Origin: SZAS-79 sp963844255
GTDB taxonomy: Bacteria > Pseudomonadota > Gammaproteobacteria > Burkholderiales > SG8-39
Length of the DNA stretch: 64,000 nt
Assembly (NCBI GenBank): GCA_963844255.1
Contig: CAWJNP010000069.1
Coordinates: 5,173-69,172, forward strand
Direction of reading: 5' to 3'
The position numbers were made by a program, and so were the translations under genes. Under the pieces are notes generated by a model that was not told where the DNA came from, did not search any database, and worked only from the letters and a program-made list of their open reading frames with translations. Below are positions 17,188-26,473 of this stretch, piece after piece. How positions within the stretch are numbered: position 1 is the stretch's first letter; every line of letters begins with the position of its first letter.

Positions 17188-18464
17188 ACATGAAACTCGA
17201 TGCCACGCACAACCCGAAACTGCAGAGCTGGGTCGAATCGGCAAACGATCCGGTCGGCGATTTTCCGGTCCAGAACCTGCCGTTCGGCATATTTCGCCGC
17301 AAAGGCAGCAAAGAACCTCCGCGCGGCGGGGTGGCGATCGGCGACCAGGTCTTCGACCTCGCTGCGCTGGGCTTCAAGACCGGCCCGACGCTGAACCCGC
17401 TGGCCGCCGCGGGACCCGCCGCCTGGCGCGCGCTGCGGGCGCTGCTCTCTGAAACCCTGTCCAACCCAAAGCACAGAAGAAAATTCTCGAAATACCTTGT
17501 GCCGATGAAGCGCGCTGAAATGTTCCTGCCGGTGGCCATCGGCGACTACAGCGACTTCTACACCGGCATCTACCACGCAGAAAACGCCGGTCGCATGTTC
17601 CGGCCCGACAATCCGCTGCTGCCCAACTACCACTGGGTGCCGATCGGATATCACGGACGCGCCTCCTCTGTCGTTGTGAGCGGCACGCCGGTGGTGCGGC
17701 CGAAGGGGCAGATCAAGGCGGCAGACAAACCCGCGCCCGAAGTCGGACCGAGCCGGCGGCTGGATTTCGAACTCGAACTCGGCCTGGTGATCGGACCCGG
17801 CAACCGGCTCGGCAAGCCGGTACCGATCGGAAAGGCACGCGAGCACATCTTCGGCGTGACGCTTTTCAACGACTGGTCGGCGCGCGACATCCAGGCCTGG
17901 GAATACCAGCCGCTCGGCCCCTTCCTCGCCAAGAGTTTCGCCTCGACCATGTCACCCTGGATCGTGACCCTCGATGCGCTGGCGCCGTTTCCGTTGCCCG
18001 GCGTTCCCCCGCGCCTCCGGCCAGCCCGCGCCACTGCCCTACATCTGACCGACGCCACCGACCAGCGCGAAGGCGGCTTTGCGATCGAGATGGAAATGAC
18101 GCTGCGCAGTGCCGCGATGCGCGCAAAGAAACTGCCTCCGCTGCGCCTGTCGCGCAGCAATTTCCGACACGCCTACTGGACTGCGGCCCAGATCGTCGCG
18201 CATCAGGCTTCGAACGGTTGCAACCTGCGGCCAGGCGACCTGCTCGGAACGGGAACGATCTCCGGACCGACCCCGGATTCGCTGGGATCCCTGCTCGAAA
18301 TCACGCAGGGCGGCAAGGCGCCCATCGCGCTGCCGGGCGGCGAGCGGCGCACGTTCCTCGAGGACGGCGACGAAGTCGTCCAGCGTTCGCGCTGCGTGCG
18401 TGAGGGCTATGTCAGCATCGGCTTTGGTGAAGCCGCCGGCCTGATCCGACCGGCCCCGAAGTAG
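17184..18464 (+). CDS. fahA: Fumarylacetoacetase
   Basis: Last step of homogentisate degradation: fumarylacetoacetate to fumarate and acetoacetate. 426 residues. Landmarks: FSKYLVPMKRAEMFLPVAIG, DYSDFYTGIYHAENAGRMFR (catalytic His region), PIGYHGRASSVVVSG, the metal-binding LDFELELGLVIGPGN, and LFNDWSARDIQAWEYQPLG. The start is ATGA-overlapped with hppD, so the two are translationally coupled. Homogentisate dioxygenase and maleylacetoacetate isomerase are not in the window. Confidence 0.95.
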   Translation: MNMKLDATHNPKLQSWVESANDPVGDFPVQNLPFGIFRRKGSKEPPRGGVAIGDQVFDLAALGFKTGPTLNPLAAAGPAAWRALRALLSETLSNPKHRRKFSKYLVPMKRAEMFLPVAIGDYSDFYTGIYHAENAGRMFRPDNPLLPNYHWVPIGYHGRASSVVVSGTPVVRPKGQIKAADKPAPEVGPSRRLDFELELGLVIGPGNRLGKPVPIGKAREHIFGVTLFNDWSARDIQAWEYQPLGPFLAKSFASTMSPWIVTLDALAPFPLPGVPPRLRPARATALHLTDATDQREGGFAIEMEMTLRSAAMRAKKLPPLRLSRSNFRHAYWTAAQIVAHQASNGCNLRPGDLLGTGTISGPTPDSLGSLLEITQGGKAPIALPGGERRTFLEDGDEVVQRSRCVREGYVSIGFGEAAGLIRPAPK

Positions 18465-18559
18465 CGGGGCCCTGGTATTCGCTGGCGTTCGACTTCACGA
18501 TCGAACCCGGGGAGGCGGCGCGGCTGCGCGCACCGATCACCGCCAAGGCCGGCGCCTGA
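18458..18559 (+). pseudogene. C-terminal coding remnant after fahA
   Basis: A frame different from fahA reads WYSLAFDFTIEPGEAARLRA, then PITAKAGA and TGA. The amphipathic, protein-like composition suggests the tail of a lost gene. I do not recognise it with confidence, and a chance ORF cannot be excluded. Confidence 0.3.
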
Positions 18560-18620
18560 CACGGGAAAGTAGAACTTTATTTTCCCCTTCCCCGCTTCAG
18601 AAGCCGCGCTCCGGCCAGGC

Positions 18621-18642
18621 TTGTTGTGCAATTGCACAACAA
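18621..18642. repeat. 22-bp perfect palindrome between convergent genes
   Basis: TTGTTGTGCAA followed directly by TTGCACAACAA, read as one uninterrupted 22-bp perfect dyad. It lies between the ends of fahA and the helicase gene, where an operator would serve no obvious start. No T run follows in either direction. Confidence 0.6.
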
Positions 18643-18645
18643 TCC

Positions 18646-20719
18646 TCACAGCCACTGGCTCCGCAATCGGGTCGCGACATCGACGCGCGGCAACGGCTGC
18701 GAGGACGGACGACCTGCCTCCTCACCGCCCGCAGGCCAGACGACGGCGTCCATCGTCGCCATCAGCGTGCGGCCGAGAAACCGGCTGCGCGCGCCGTACA
18801 CGTGGGCGTCGCCAGAACGCTGCTGCTGCACGACATAGAACTTGAGCGGCGTGATGAGGTCGAGTGCGTTCTTCGCGCGCGTCATCGCGACGTACAGGAG
18901 CCGCCGCTCCTCTTCGATGCGCTCCGGTTTTCCGGTGGCGTACTCGTTCGGGAAATTCCCGTCGGTGACGTTGAGCACGTGCACGTTGTCCCACTCCTGC
19001 CCCTTGGCCGAGTGGACCGTCGAGAGGATCAGATAGTCCTCGTCGAGATGCGGGGTGCCGGCATAGTCCGAACTGGCCTGCGGCGGATCGAGGGTGAGTT
19101 CGGAGAGAAACTGCTCGCGCGTGGCGAACTGCAGCGCGATGCGTTCCAGCTGCTCGAGGTCGCCGCTGCGCGCGGGCTCCGCGTACAGGCGCGCGAGGTG
19201 GGGCTCATACCACAGGCGCGCGGCGCACACCTGCCCGGGCCAGGTCCGCGACGGCGCGCCCAGATCCGTCAGGAGCTCGATCAGCGCCGGCCAGTGCTCG
19301 CGCGCCGCGGCCGGAGGCGCCCACGCAGCCAGCGCATTCCAGTCGTACTGCGCCATCTCCAGCGCATGGAAGCACCGGCTCGCGTTCACCGGCCCCATGC
19401 CCGGCAGCAGCTGCAGCGCGCGCTGTGCGGCGATGCGGTTCTTCGGATTGTCGGCCCAGCGCAGCACCGCGAGGAGGTCTTTCACGTGCGAGGCCTCGAG
19501 GAACTTCAGTCCGCCGTATTTCACATACGGTATGTCGCGGCGCACGAGTTCGAGTTCGAGCGCGTCGCTGTGGTGCGCGCTGCGGAACAGCACTGCCTGA
19601 CGGCGCAACGGCACCCCCTGCTCGCGTGCTTCCAGCACCCGATCGACCACGTACTGTGCCTGCGCGACCTCGTCGATCACGGTGACAACGCGCGGTCGCA
19701 CCCCGGCCGAACGCCTTGAGCGCAGGTTCTTCCTGAACTGCTGCGTGGCGCCCGCCATGAGTGCGTTCGCCGCGTCGAGGATCGCCTGCGTGGAGCGGTA
19801 GTTGTCTTCCAGCGCAATCATTTCCGCCGGCGGCTGGAAGCGCGCCGGAAAGCCGAGGATGTTCTCCACGTTGGCGGCGCGAAACGAATAGATCGACTGC
19901 GCATCGTCGCCCACCACGCACAGGCCCTCGCCCGAAGGTTTCATTGCAAGCAGGATTTCAGCCTGCAGCGTGTTGGTGTCCTGGTATTCGTCGACCAGGA
20001 CGTGGTCGAAGCGATCTCCGACATCCCGGGCCAGCACGGCGTCCTGCATCAACGCATGCCAGTAGAGCAGCAGGTCGTCGTAATCGAGCACCTGCTGGGC
20101 GAGCTTGGCCTCCACATAGCGCGCGAACAGTACCTTGAGATCGGCTTGCGACTCCATGCACCAGGGGAACGAATCAATCAGCGTGGCGTCGAGCGAACCC
20201 CGGGTGTTGACGCAGTGCGAATAGATCGCGAGACAGGTGTCCTTGCGCGGAAAGCGCCGGTCCTTCGCCGCCAGCCCGAGTTCCTGGCGCGACGACATCG
20301 AGCAGGTCTGCGGCGTCGCCGCGGTCCATCACGCTGAATCCGGGCGCAAGCCCGACCTGCGCCGCGTACTGGCGCAGGAGCCGGTTGGCGACGGAATGAA
20401 AGGTGCCTGCCCAGGGAAGCCGCACCGCGGTGCGGTTGCCTGAGGCCGACGCCAGCGCATCCGCGACGATGCCCTGCGCGCGGCGCGCGAGTTCCTGGGC
20501 TGCGCGGCGCGAGAACGTGAGCAGCAGCACGCGCTCGGGCGCAACGCCGTTCAGGATCAGATGCGCCACGCGGTGTGCAAGCGTGTTGGTCTTGCCGGTG
20601 CCTGCGCCGGCGACGACCAGCAGCGGCGGTGAGGACCAGCCCCGCGCCTCGCCCGGGGTGCCGAAGGTCGCGGCGGCGCGCTGCGCCGGATTGAGCTTGT
20701 CGAGGAGCGTGTTCTCCAT
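18646..20719 (-). pseudogene. UvrD/Rep-type SF1 DNA helicase, one frameshift
   Basis: ATP-dependent 3'-5' helicase of about 690 residues once one base near 20288-20291 is removed. N-terminal part: Q motif LNPAQRAAA and Walker A VAGAGTGKTNTLAHR. The larger part includes DYDDLLLYWHALM, Walker B HVLVDEYQDTNTLQAEILL, VVGDDAQSIYSFRAAN, ALEDNYRSTQAILDAANALM, and at the end LSTVHSAKGQEWDNV and LLYVAMTRAKNAL. All motifs are present in order, so the break between LLDVV and RQELG is probably an error in the sequence. The role is likely repair or conflict resolution; it is not RecB or UvrD proper. Confidence 0.8.
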
Positions 20720-20859
20720 TTCGTGATTATGCCGGAACAACTGTATATAAGACCAGTAGTGCGGGTTGTCGACCGAAGTATCGCAGGGCGCAGTGAATCG
20801 CGGTCGTCGTGCGGATACACTTTCCCTTCCGCCGACGTGCCTTGACCGGAGTTCCCTGC

Positions 20860-21806
20860 ATGAAGATTCTCTATTTCGACGATTTCCGCCTTGGCGTGCT
20901 CAGGAACGGGGATCCCGCAGGCGGGCGTGGTCGACGTGTCCGGGCTCGTCGCCGACGTCCCGCATACCGGGCCGCACGACCTGATCAGCGGCCTGATCGC
21001 GCGCTTCGCGGACTACCGCGGCCGGCTGGAAGATGCGGCGAAGAATGGCACGGCCATTCCGCTCGACAAAGTCCGCATCCGCCCGCCCCTGCCCAAGCCC
21101 GGCCAACATCGACTGCATGGCCGTCAACTACATGGAGGACGGCACGCGCACCGAACCCGCGCCGATCAACGGCTTTCTGAAATCGCCCAACTGCGTGATC
21201 GGCCACGGCGACACGATGGTGCTGCCCGACGTGCCGGCCAGCGGTTTCGAGGGCGAGGCCGAACTCGGCCTGGTGATCGGCAAGCGTGCGTTCAACGTCA
21301 AGGCCGCCGACGCGATGGACCATGTGTTCGGCTACCTGAATTTCATCGACGGCTCGGCGCGCGGACTGCCGCCGCCGAACAACGTCTTCTACCAGATGAA
21401 GTCGCGCGAGACCTTCGCGCCGATCGGCCCGTTCATCGTGACCGCGGACGAGATCCCGGATCCGCAAAAGCTGCAGATCCGGCTGTGGGTCAACGGCGTG
21501 CTCAAGCAGAACTTCAACACCGACGACATGGCGCACGACATCCGGCGCTGCATCGAATGGGTCAGCGCGATCCACACGCTGGAACCGGGCGACATTCTCG
21601 CCACCGGCACCAATCACCGCGGCCTGTCCTGTTTCCAGGACGGCGACACGGTGGAAATCGAGTGTGCCGGCTGCGGGAAATTGCAGTTCAGCATCAGCGA
21701 TGCGTTGAAGCGTACCTGGGGCCGCGACACGCGCCTGGAGCACGCCGAAAAGAAACTCGACGGCGTGCTGACGCCGCAGCTCACCGGAAAGTACGCGAAG
21801 ACATAG
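20860..21806 (+). pseudogene. Fumarylacetoacetate hydrolase family protein, two frameshifts
   Basis: Acts on 2-oxo or acylpyruvate-type compounds. From ATG 20860, MKILYFDDFRLGVL is one frame, GVVDVSGLVADVPHTGPHDL is a second (shift near 20910), and NIDCMAVNYMEDGTRTEPAP with the rest is a third (extra C at 21103-21104). The core is intact after that: metal-binding GFEGEAELGLVIGKRAFNV, and GDILATGTNHRGLSCFQDGD, which are FAH-family signatures. It is not the tyrosine-pathway enzyme (fahA is separate) and sits directly before the AMDase-like gene, so they may share a pathway. Confidence 0.8.
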
Positions 21807-21833
21807 TCCCCGCCTGAAAAAGGAATCAACCCC

Positions 21834-22559
21834 ATGATCGGCTACCGCGCCCGCCTCGGTTTCCTCGTACCTCCGGGCAATCCAACCGTCGAGCCGGAAA
21901 TGATGCGGCTCGCCCCGCCCGGCGTATCGGTGCATTTCACCCGCATGTTTGCCGAGGGGAAGACCGGTTCGCATGCCGGGATGGACGAGCGGATCCGCAT
22001 GCAGATCGCGCATCTTGAGGAGAACGTAAAGCTGCTTTCGCTGGTGAAGCCGGACGTGATCGTCATGGCGCATGCGGGGATGAGCTACGCGTTGGGAAAG
22101 GACGGCGAGGCCGAACTCGTCGAGCGACTTTCGAAATCGAGCGGGATCCCCTTTCTGACCGCATTCGGCAGCGTGGGGCGTGCATTGAAGCATCTGGGCG
22201 TGCAGCGCCTGGCCCTGGGCACGCCTTACGACAAGGCCACCACCGCGAAGGGCAAGGCGCTCCTCGAGGCGCACGGGTTCGTGGTGGTCTCGCACGCGAC
22301 GCTGGAAAACGTGGCGAATATCTACGACGAAAGTCCCGAGCGCGCCTACCGCCTCGGACGGCAGATCGATGTCCCGGAGGCGCAGGCGGTGTTCTTCAGC
22401 GGCCTGGGCCTGCCCACCCTGCCGATCCTCGAGATGCTCGAGCAGGATCTGGGCAAACCAGTGTTGTCAGGCGCCTCAGCGATCATGTGGGATGCGCTGC
22501 GCACTGCGGGTGTGAACGCGCTGATCCCGGGCCACGGCGTGCTCTTGAGCCGGGAATGA
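21834..22559 (+). CDS. Asp/Glu racemase superfamily protein (arylmalonate decarboxylase/maleate isomerase-like) lacking catalytic cysteines
   Basis: A 241-residue protein. The opening RLGFLVPPGNPTVEPEM is typical of the AMDase/maleate isomerase branch. In that branch one or two cysteines do the chemistry. Here the first site reads HAGMS (Gly82, as in AMDase) and the second reads FFSGLGLPTLP (Gly170 where AMDase has Cys). There is no cysteine anywhere in the protein. So racemisation, isomerisation or decarboxylation by the known mechanism is unlikely. The reading frame and length are normal. ATG 21834 follows AAAGGAA. Function unknown. Confidence 0.85.
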   Translation: MIGYRARLGFLVPPGNPTVEPEMMRLAPPGVSVHFTRMFAEGKTGSHAGMDERIRMQIAHLEENVKLLSLVKPDVIVMAHAGMSYALGKDGEAELVERLSKSSGIPFLTAFGSVGRALKHLGVQRLALGTPYDKATTAKGKALLEAHGFVVVSHATLENVANIYDESPERAYRLGRQIDVPEAQAVFFSGLGLPTLPILEMLEQDLGKPVLSGASAIMWDALRTAGVNALIPGHGVLLSRE

Positions 22560-22740
22560 GCACGAGAGTGGCCTGACATCAATCTGACGCGTAACGCCTC
22601 TGCATCCAGCGACAGCATGATTTGCCTGCTAGCCCGTCGGAGTTATTGACGCGGAAATTTGCCGGCGGATGATGGGCGCGTATCGTCGCCAGAAGACACA
22701 AGGGAAACCGGGTCTACGATCCCTCCCATCGGGCGAAACC

Positions 22741-22756
22741 CCGCAGCGTCCTGCGG
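22741..22756 (+). promoter_or_regulatory. Small hairpin before the kinase-BON gene
   Basis: CCGCAG, four bases, CTGCGG, directly upstream of the GGAAGGGGGG ribosome site. It could affect translation start. The rest of the 22560-22769 gap shows nothing I can name. Confidence 0.25.
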
Positions 22757-22769
22757 AAGGGGGGATGCG

Positions 22770-23600
22770 ATGGCACTGGTCGCGATTACACGTGAAATGG
22801 GATCCCTCGGAATCGATGTCGGACAGAATATCGCCGCGTCGCTCGGTGTACCGCTGATACACCACGAGATCATTGACGTAGTCGCAGACAAGATGCGCGT
22901 ACGACGAAGCCACGTCGTGCGGATGCTCGATGGCAAAGCGACCCTGTACGAGAAACTGACTGCGGCGGACACCAAGGCGTCGCTGCTCACCGCCGCGGAA
23001 ATTCTCGACCTCGCCTGCGATCCGCGCGGCGCGGTGCTGCGCGGATGGGGTGCAGCCTTCCTGCTGCACAGCGTGCCGCACGCAGTCTGTGCGCGTGTTT
23101 GCGCACCTCGCTGGCTGCGAACGCAGAGGATGATGGAGCGCCTCAACACGGACGATCCTCAGGCAGCTGAAACAGAAGTCCGGCTGAACGACGAAGCCCA
23201 TGCGGCCGTCATGAAGCGCAATCTCAACGTCGATACGCAGAACGCCGAAAACTACGATGTCGTACTCAGTACCGAACGCCTGAGCGTCGACGACGCGACC
23301 GAAGAACTCCTCCACGTGACCAGGAACCACGCATTCGACGAAACGGAGGCTTCCCGGCAGAAGCTTCTGGATCTCAGGCTGCAGGCGCACGTCCGGGTTG
23401 CGCTGAGGATCCATCCCCGCACAAGGGATGCCAGGGTCGGCATCTCCGCACGCCGGGGAATCGTGACGCTCAGCGGAATTGTCCGCAACGAGGCTGACCA
23501 GCGCGAAATCGTACAGGTCGCGACTGCGGTGGATTCGGTGGAAGAGGTGCGACCGGACCTTCGCGCAGCCGATGCCTCCAGACCCTGGGGAAACGGGTAA
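22770..23600 (+). CDS. Cytidylate-kinase-like protein fused to a BON domain
   Basis: A 276-residue protein of two parts. Residues 1-190 match the cytidylate-kinase-like family: ITREMGSLGIDVGQNIAASL, then PLIHHEIIDVVADKMRV, and later RVCAPRWLRTQRMMERL with NLNVDTQNAENYDVVLSTER, which is the ending of that family. Residues about 202-268 are a BON domain (VRVALRIHPRTRDARVGISA, then GIVTLSGIVRNEADQREIVQ). The fusion joins a nucleotide-binding domain to a domain usually found in periplasmic or membrane-linked proteins; there is no signal peptide. Function unknown. ATG 22770 fits the strong ribosome site. Confidence 0.8.
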   Translation: MALVAITREMGSLGIDVGQNIAASLGVPLIHHEIIDVVADKMRVRRSHVVRMLDGKATLYEKLTAADTKASLLTAAEILDLACDPRGAVLRGWGAAFLLHSVPHAVCARVCAPRWLRTQRMMERLNTDDPQAAETEVRLNDEAHAAVMKRNLNVDTQNAENYDVVLSTERLSVDDATEELLHVTRNHAFDETEASRQKLLDLRLQAHVRVALRIHPRTRDARVGISARRGIVTLSGIVRNEADQREIVQVATAVDSVEEVRPDLRAADASRPWGNG

Positions 23601-23661
23601 GTCGAACGCAGCCCGTCGCCTGTTTCACCGATTCGATGACTTCGTCGTGCACAATCCGTCC

Positions 23662-24408
23662 ATGTCGGTCTTCGAAATTGCCCTGCTCACCGCAGCCGCG
23701 TTCTGCACCTCTGCGCTGACGGCGGTAGTGGGTGCGGGTGGCGGTACCGCGCTGATTGCACTGATGCTGCAGCTGATGTCGCCTGCCGCGGCAATTCCGG
23801 TGCATGGCGCAGTACAACTCGCATCGAACACCTCGCGTGCCTGGATGCTCAGGCGGCATATGGCCTGGCCGATCATCGTCCGCTTTGCCGCGCTGATGCC
23901 CTTTGGTGTGGCCCTCGGCCTGCTACTGTTTCAGGGACTCCCCACAGCAGTCGTACAGATGCTGATCGGCTGCTTCGTGCTGGTATCGCTCGCTACACGC
24001 CAGCTCAGGGTGCTTGCGGACAAGGAACTGCCCCTCTGGGCGTTCGTGCCGGTGGGCTTCGTGACCGGCATCCTCAACATGGTCGTCGGCGTGATCGCGC
24101 CGATCCTCGGGGTGCTGGTCATCCGCAAGGACCTGGACAAGGAGGGCATGGTGGCCACACTGAGCTTTTTCGGATTCATCGGCAACCTGCTGAAGATCGC
24201 GGGGTTCACGCTGGTCGGATTCAGCTTCCGGACATACGGGCCGGTGATACTCTGCATGGTCCCCGCTGCGATCCTCGGGACGCGCCTCGGTGGCGTACTT
24301 CTTGGCAGAATGAACGAGCGGATCTTTCGCCTCGCATTCCGTACCGTGCTGATCGCCCTCGCAGTTAAACTGATCGCCTGGGACGGACTGGCCCGCATTC
24401 TGCAGTGA
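23662..24408 (+). CDS. Sulfite exporter TauE/SafE family permease
   Basis: A 248-residue membrane protein with about eight hydrophobic segments. Family landmarks: SALTAVVGAGGGTALIALML near the start, PVHGAVQLASNTSRAWMLR, VPVGFVTGILNMVVGVIAPI and AAILGTRLGGVLLGRMNERI. Members move sulfite, sulfonates or small organic anions outward. The substrate is unknown. ATG 23662 chosen; GTG 23647 would add five residues. Confidence 0.88.
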   Translation: MSVFEIALLTAAAFCTSALTAVVGAGGGTALIALMLQLMSPAAAIPVHGAVQLASNTSRAWMLRRHMAWPIIVRFAALMPFGVALGLLLFQGLPTAVVQMLIGCFVLVSLATRQLRVLADKELPLWAFVPVGFVTGILNMVVGVIAPILGVLVIRKDLDKEGMVATLSFFGFIGNLLKIAGFTLVGFSFRTYGPVILCMVPAAILGTRLGGVLLGRMNERIFRLAFRTVLIALAVKLIAWDGLARILQ

Positions 24409-24454
24409 GCATCGCCCGAACGGCGGACCTGACACACAAGGAGAACCTGCACGC

Positions 24455-25459
24455 ATGAAAGCCATCGTTTGCCATACCTTCGGCGACTACCACGACCTGA
24501 AGGTCGAGAATATTGAAGCGCCCGCCCTGCTCTCCCGCGGCGTGCGGATCGCGGTCGAGGCCGCCAGCGTCAGCTTCGCCACCAGCCTGTGGATTGCCGG
24601 CAAGTATCAGCACAAGCCGCCGTTGCCGTTTGTACCTGGCGGCGAATACGTCGGCACGGTGCTCGAATGCGATGTGGCGGCCACACGCTTCAAGCCCGGT
24701 GACCGGGTACTGGCAATCGCAGGCTGGGGCGGCTACGCGGAAGAGGCAGTCGTGACGGAACATACGGTCTACCCGATACCCGCGACGATCCCGGCGGGCG
24801 AGGCGCTGCATCTGGCCACGTCGTACGCCACGGCCTACGGCGCATTCGCATGGCGCGCGAAACTCGCGACGGGCGAGACACTTCTGGTGCTCGCGGCTGC
24901 CGGTGGCGTCGGGCTTGCGGCGGTCGAACTGGGGCGCGTCATGGGGGCCGACGTGATCGCTGCTGCCGGTGGCGCGGAGAAATGCGCGCTGGCGGTCGCG
25001 CACGGCGCGCGCGCTGCGATCGATTACCGCAGCGCCGACCTGCGCGCCGAAATCGCGCGCTTGACTGATGGCCGCGGCGTCGATGTCGTGTTCGACCCGG
25101 TCGGCGGTGCAAGCTTCGATGCCGCGATGCGCAGCCTCGCACCGGGTGGCCGGCACGTCGTGATCGGCTTTGCCAGCGGCAGCATCCCTCAAGTCCCCGC
25201 GAACATCCTGCTGGTGAAAAACATCTCGGTCATGGGCTTCAACATCGGCATGTGGTACGGCTGGTCGAAGGATGACCGGCGGGCCGAGTTCGAAGCGGAT
25301 ATGCGCGGGGCCTTCTCGCAGATTTTCCAGTGGCACGCGGAGGGCAAATTGAAGCCGGTGGTGTCAGGGACATATCCACTCGAGCAATTTGCAAAGGCGC
25401 AGGATCGCGTCGCCGAGCGCGGGTCAGTCGGAAAAATGGTGCTCCAGATCGCCCGCTGA
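24455..25459 (+). CDS. Quinone oxidoreductase-like MDR (zeta-crystallin type), zinc-free
   Basis: A 334-residue NADPH-dependent medium-chain reductase. Rossmann motif AAAGGVGLAAVELGRVMGAD near 150. PFVPGGEYVGTVLE marks the catalytic domain, without the zinc-binding cysteines of alcohol dehydrogenases. The ending LEQFAKAQDRVAERGSVGKM is typical of the NADPH:quinone reductase branch. It probably reduces quinones or enones. AAGGAG precedes the ATG. It stands alone between TauE and the converging Bug gene. Confidence 0.9.
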   Translation: MKAIVCHTFGDYHDLKVENIEAPALLSRGVRIAVEAASVSFATSLWIAGKYQHKPPLPFVPGGEYVGTVLECDVAATRFKPGDRVLAIAGWGGYAEEAVVTEHTVYPIPATIPAGEALHLATSYATAYGAFAWRAKLATGETLLVLAAAGGVGLAAVELGRVMGADVIAAAGGAEKCALAVAHGARAAIDYRSADLRAEIARLTDGRGVDVVFDPVGGASFDAAMRSLAPGGRHVVIGFASGSIPQVPANILLVKNISVMGFNIGMWYGWSKDDRRAEFEADMRGAFSQIFQWHAEGKLKPVVSGTYPLEQFAKAQDRVAERGSVGKMVLQIAR

Positions 25460-25498
25460 CGCAGCGCGCGATCCGGTGGGCTGCCCTAACCTGCCGGT

Positions 25499-26473
25499 TC
25501 AGTCCGCCTTGATCCCGGCGGCGCGCACCACCTTGCTCCAGCGCGCCTGTTCCTTCTTCACGTAGGCACCATATTCGGCCGGCGTCGAGCCGATCGCTTC
25601 GGCGTCGTCCGCCGCAAATCTCTCGAGCACCCTGGGACTCTTGGCCGCCTTTGCCGCTTCCATGGCCAGACGCCGGATGATCGGCTCGGGCGTTTTGGCC
25701 GGCGCGTTCAGCCCATACCACTGGGAAGTCTCGAAACCGGGATAGCCCTGCTCGGCCACGGTACCGACATTCGGAAGGGTATGCAGGCGCGACGGCGTGC
25801 CCACGGCGATGACGCGCAGCTTGCCGGATTTCACGTGCGGCATCAGGGGCGGCGTACCCGCAGAAGCCGCCTGGGTGCGTCCGGCAACGAGATCGATGAC
25901 GTTCGGACCGGTACCTTTGTACGGCACATGCTGGATGTCGATGCCGGTTACCTGTTTCAGGTATTCCATTGCCAGATGCCCGGCCGAACCATTGCCCGCG
26001 CTGCCGTAGTACATCCTGCCGGGGTCCTTCTTCGCCAGCGCGACGAATTCGCGCAGATCCTTTGCCGGCACGCTTTCATGCACCACGAAGATTGCCGGGA
26101 CGATCGCAAGCAGGGACACCGGCGCGAAGTCGCGATCCACGTCGTAAGGCAGCTTGGTGTACATGAATGGATTCATGGCCAGCGAGCCCACGTGGCCGAT
26201 GATCAGCGTGTAACCGTCCGGATCGGATTTCGCGACTTCGAGCATCGCGATGTTCCCTCCGCCGCCGGGCTTGTTGTCGACGATGATGGCCTGGCCCAGC
26301 CCCTTCTCCATTTCCGCCGCGATCGAGCGCGCGACGATCGACGAACTGCCGCCCGGCGCGAAAGGCACTACCAGGCGGATCGGCTTGGCGGGGTAGTTCT
26401 GCGCGCCCGCGGCCAGCGGCATGAGGCACGCGATGACTACCGGCAACAGATGGCGCCAGGTCCTTGGTTTCAA
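25499..26473 (-). CDS. Bug-family (TctC) tripartite tricarboxylate-type substrate-binding protein
   Basis: A 324-residue periplasmic protein of the large Bordetella-type Bug family. Signal peptide LPVVIACLMPLAAGAQ, then NYPAKPIRLVVPFAPGGSSS, the family entry motif, and DNKPGGGGNIAMLEVAKSDP. Bug proteins bind carboxylates or amides. The start is TTG 26473, immediately after the TAA of the upstream gene and in the same frame, with no clear ribosome site, so translation likely depends on termination of that gene. No TctA or TctB is near. Confidence 0.9.
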   Translation of the reverse strand: MKPRTWRHLLPVVIACLMPLAAGAQNYPAKPIRLVVPFAPGGSSSIVARSIAAEMEKGLGQAIIVDNKPGGGGNIAMLEVAKSDPDGYTLIIGHVGSLAMNPFMYTKLPYDVDRDFAPVSLLAIVPAIFVVHESVPAKDLREFVALAKKDPGRMYYGSAGNGSAGHLAMEYLKQVTGIDIQHVPYKGTGPNVIDLVAGRTQAASAGTPPLMPHVKSGKLRVIAVGTPSRLHTLPNVGTVAEQGYPGFETSQWYGLNAPAKTPEPIIRRLAMEAAKAAKSPRVLERFAADDAEAIGSTPAEYGAYVKKEQARWSKVVRAAGIKAD

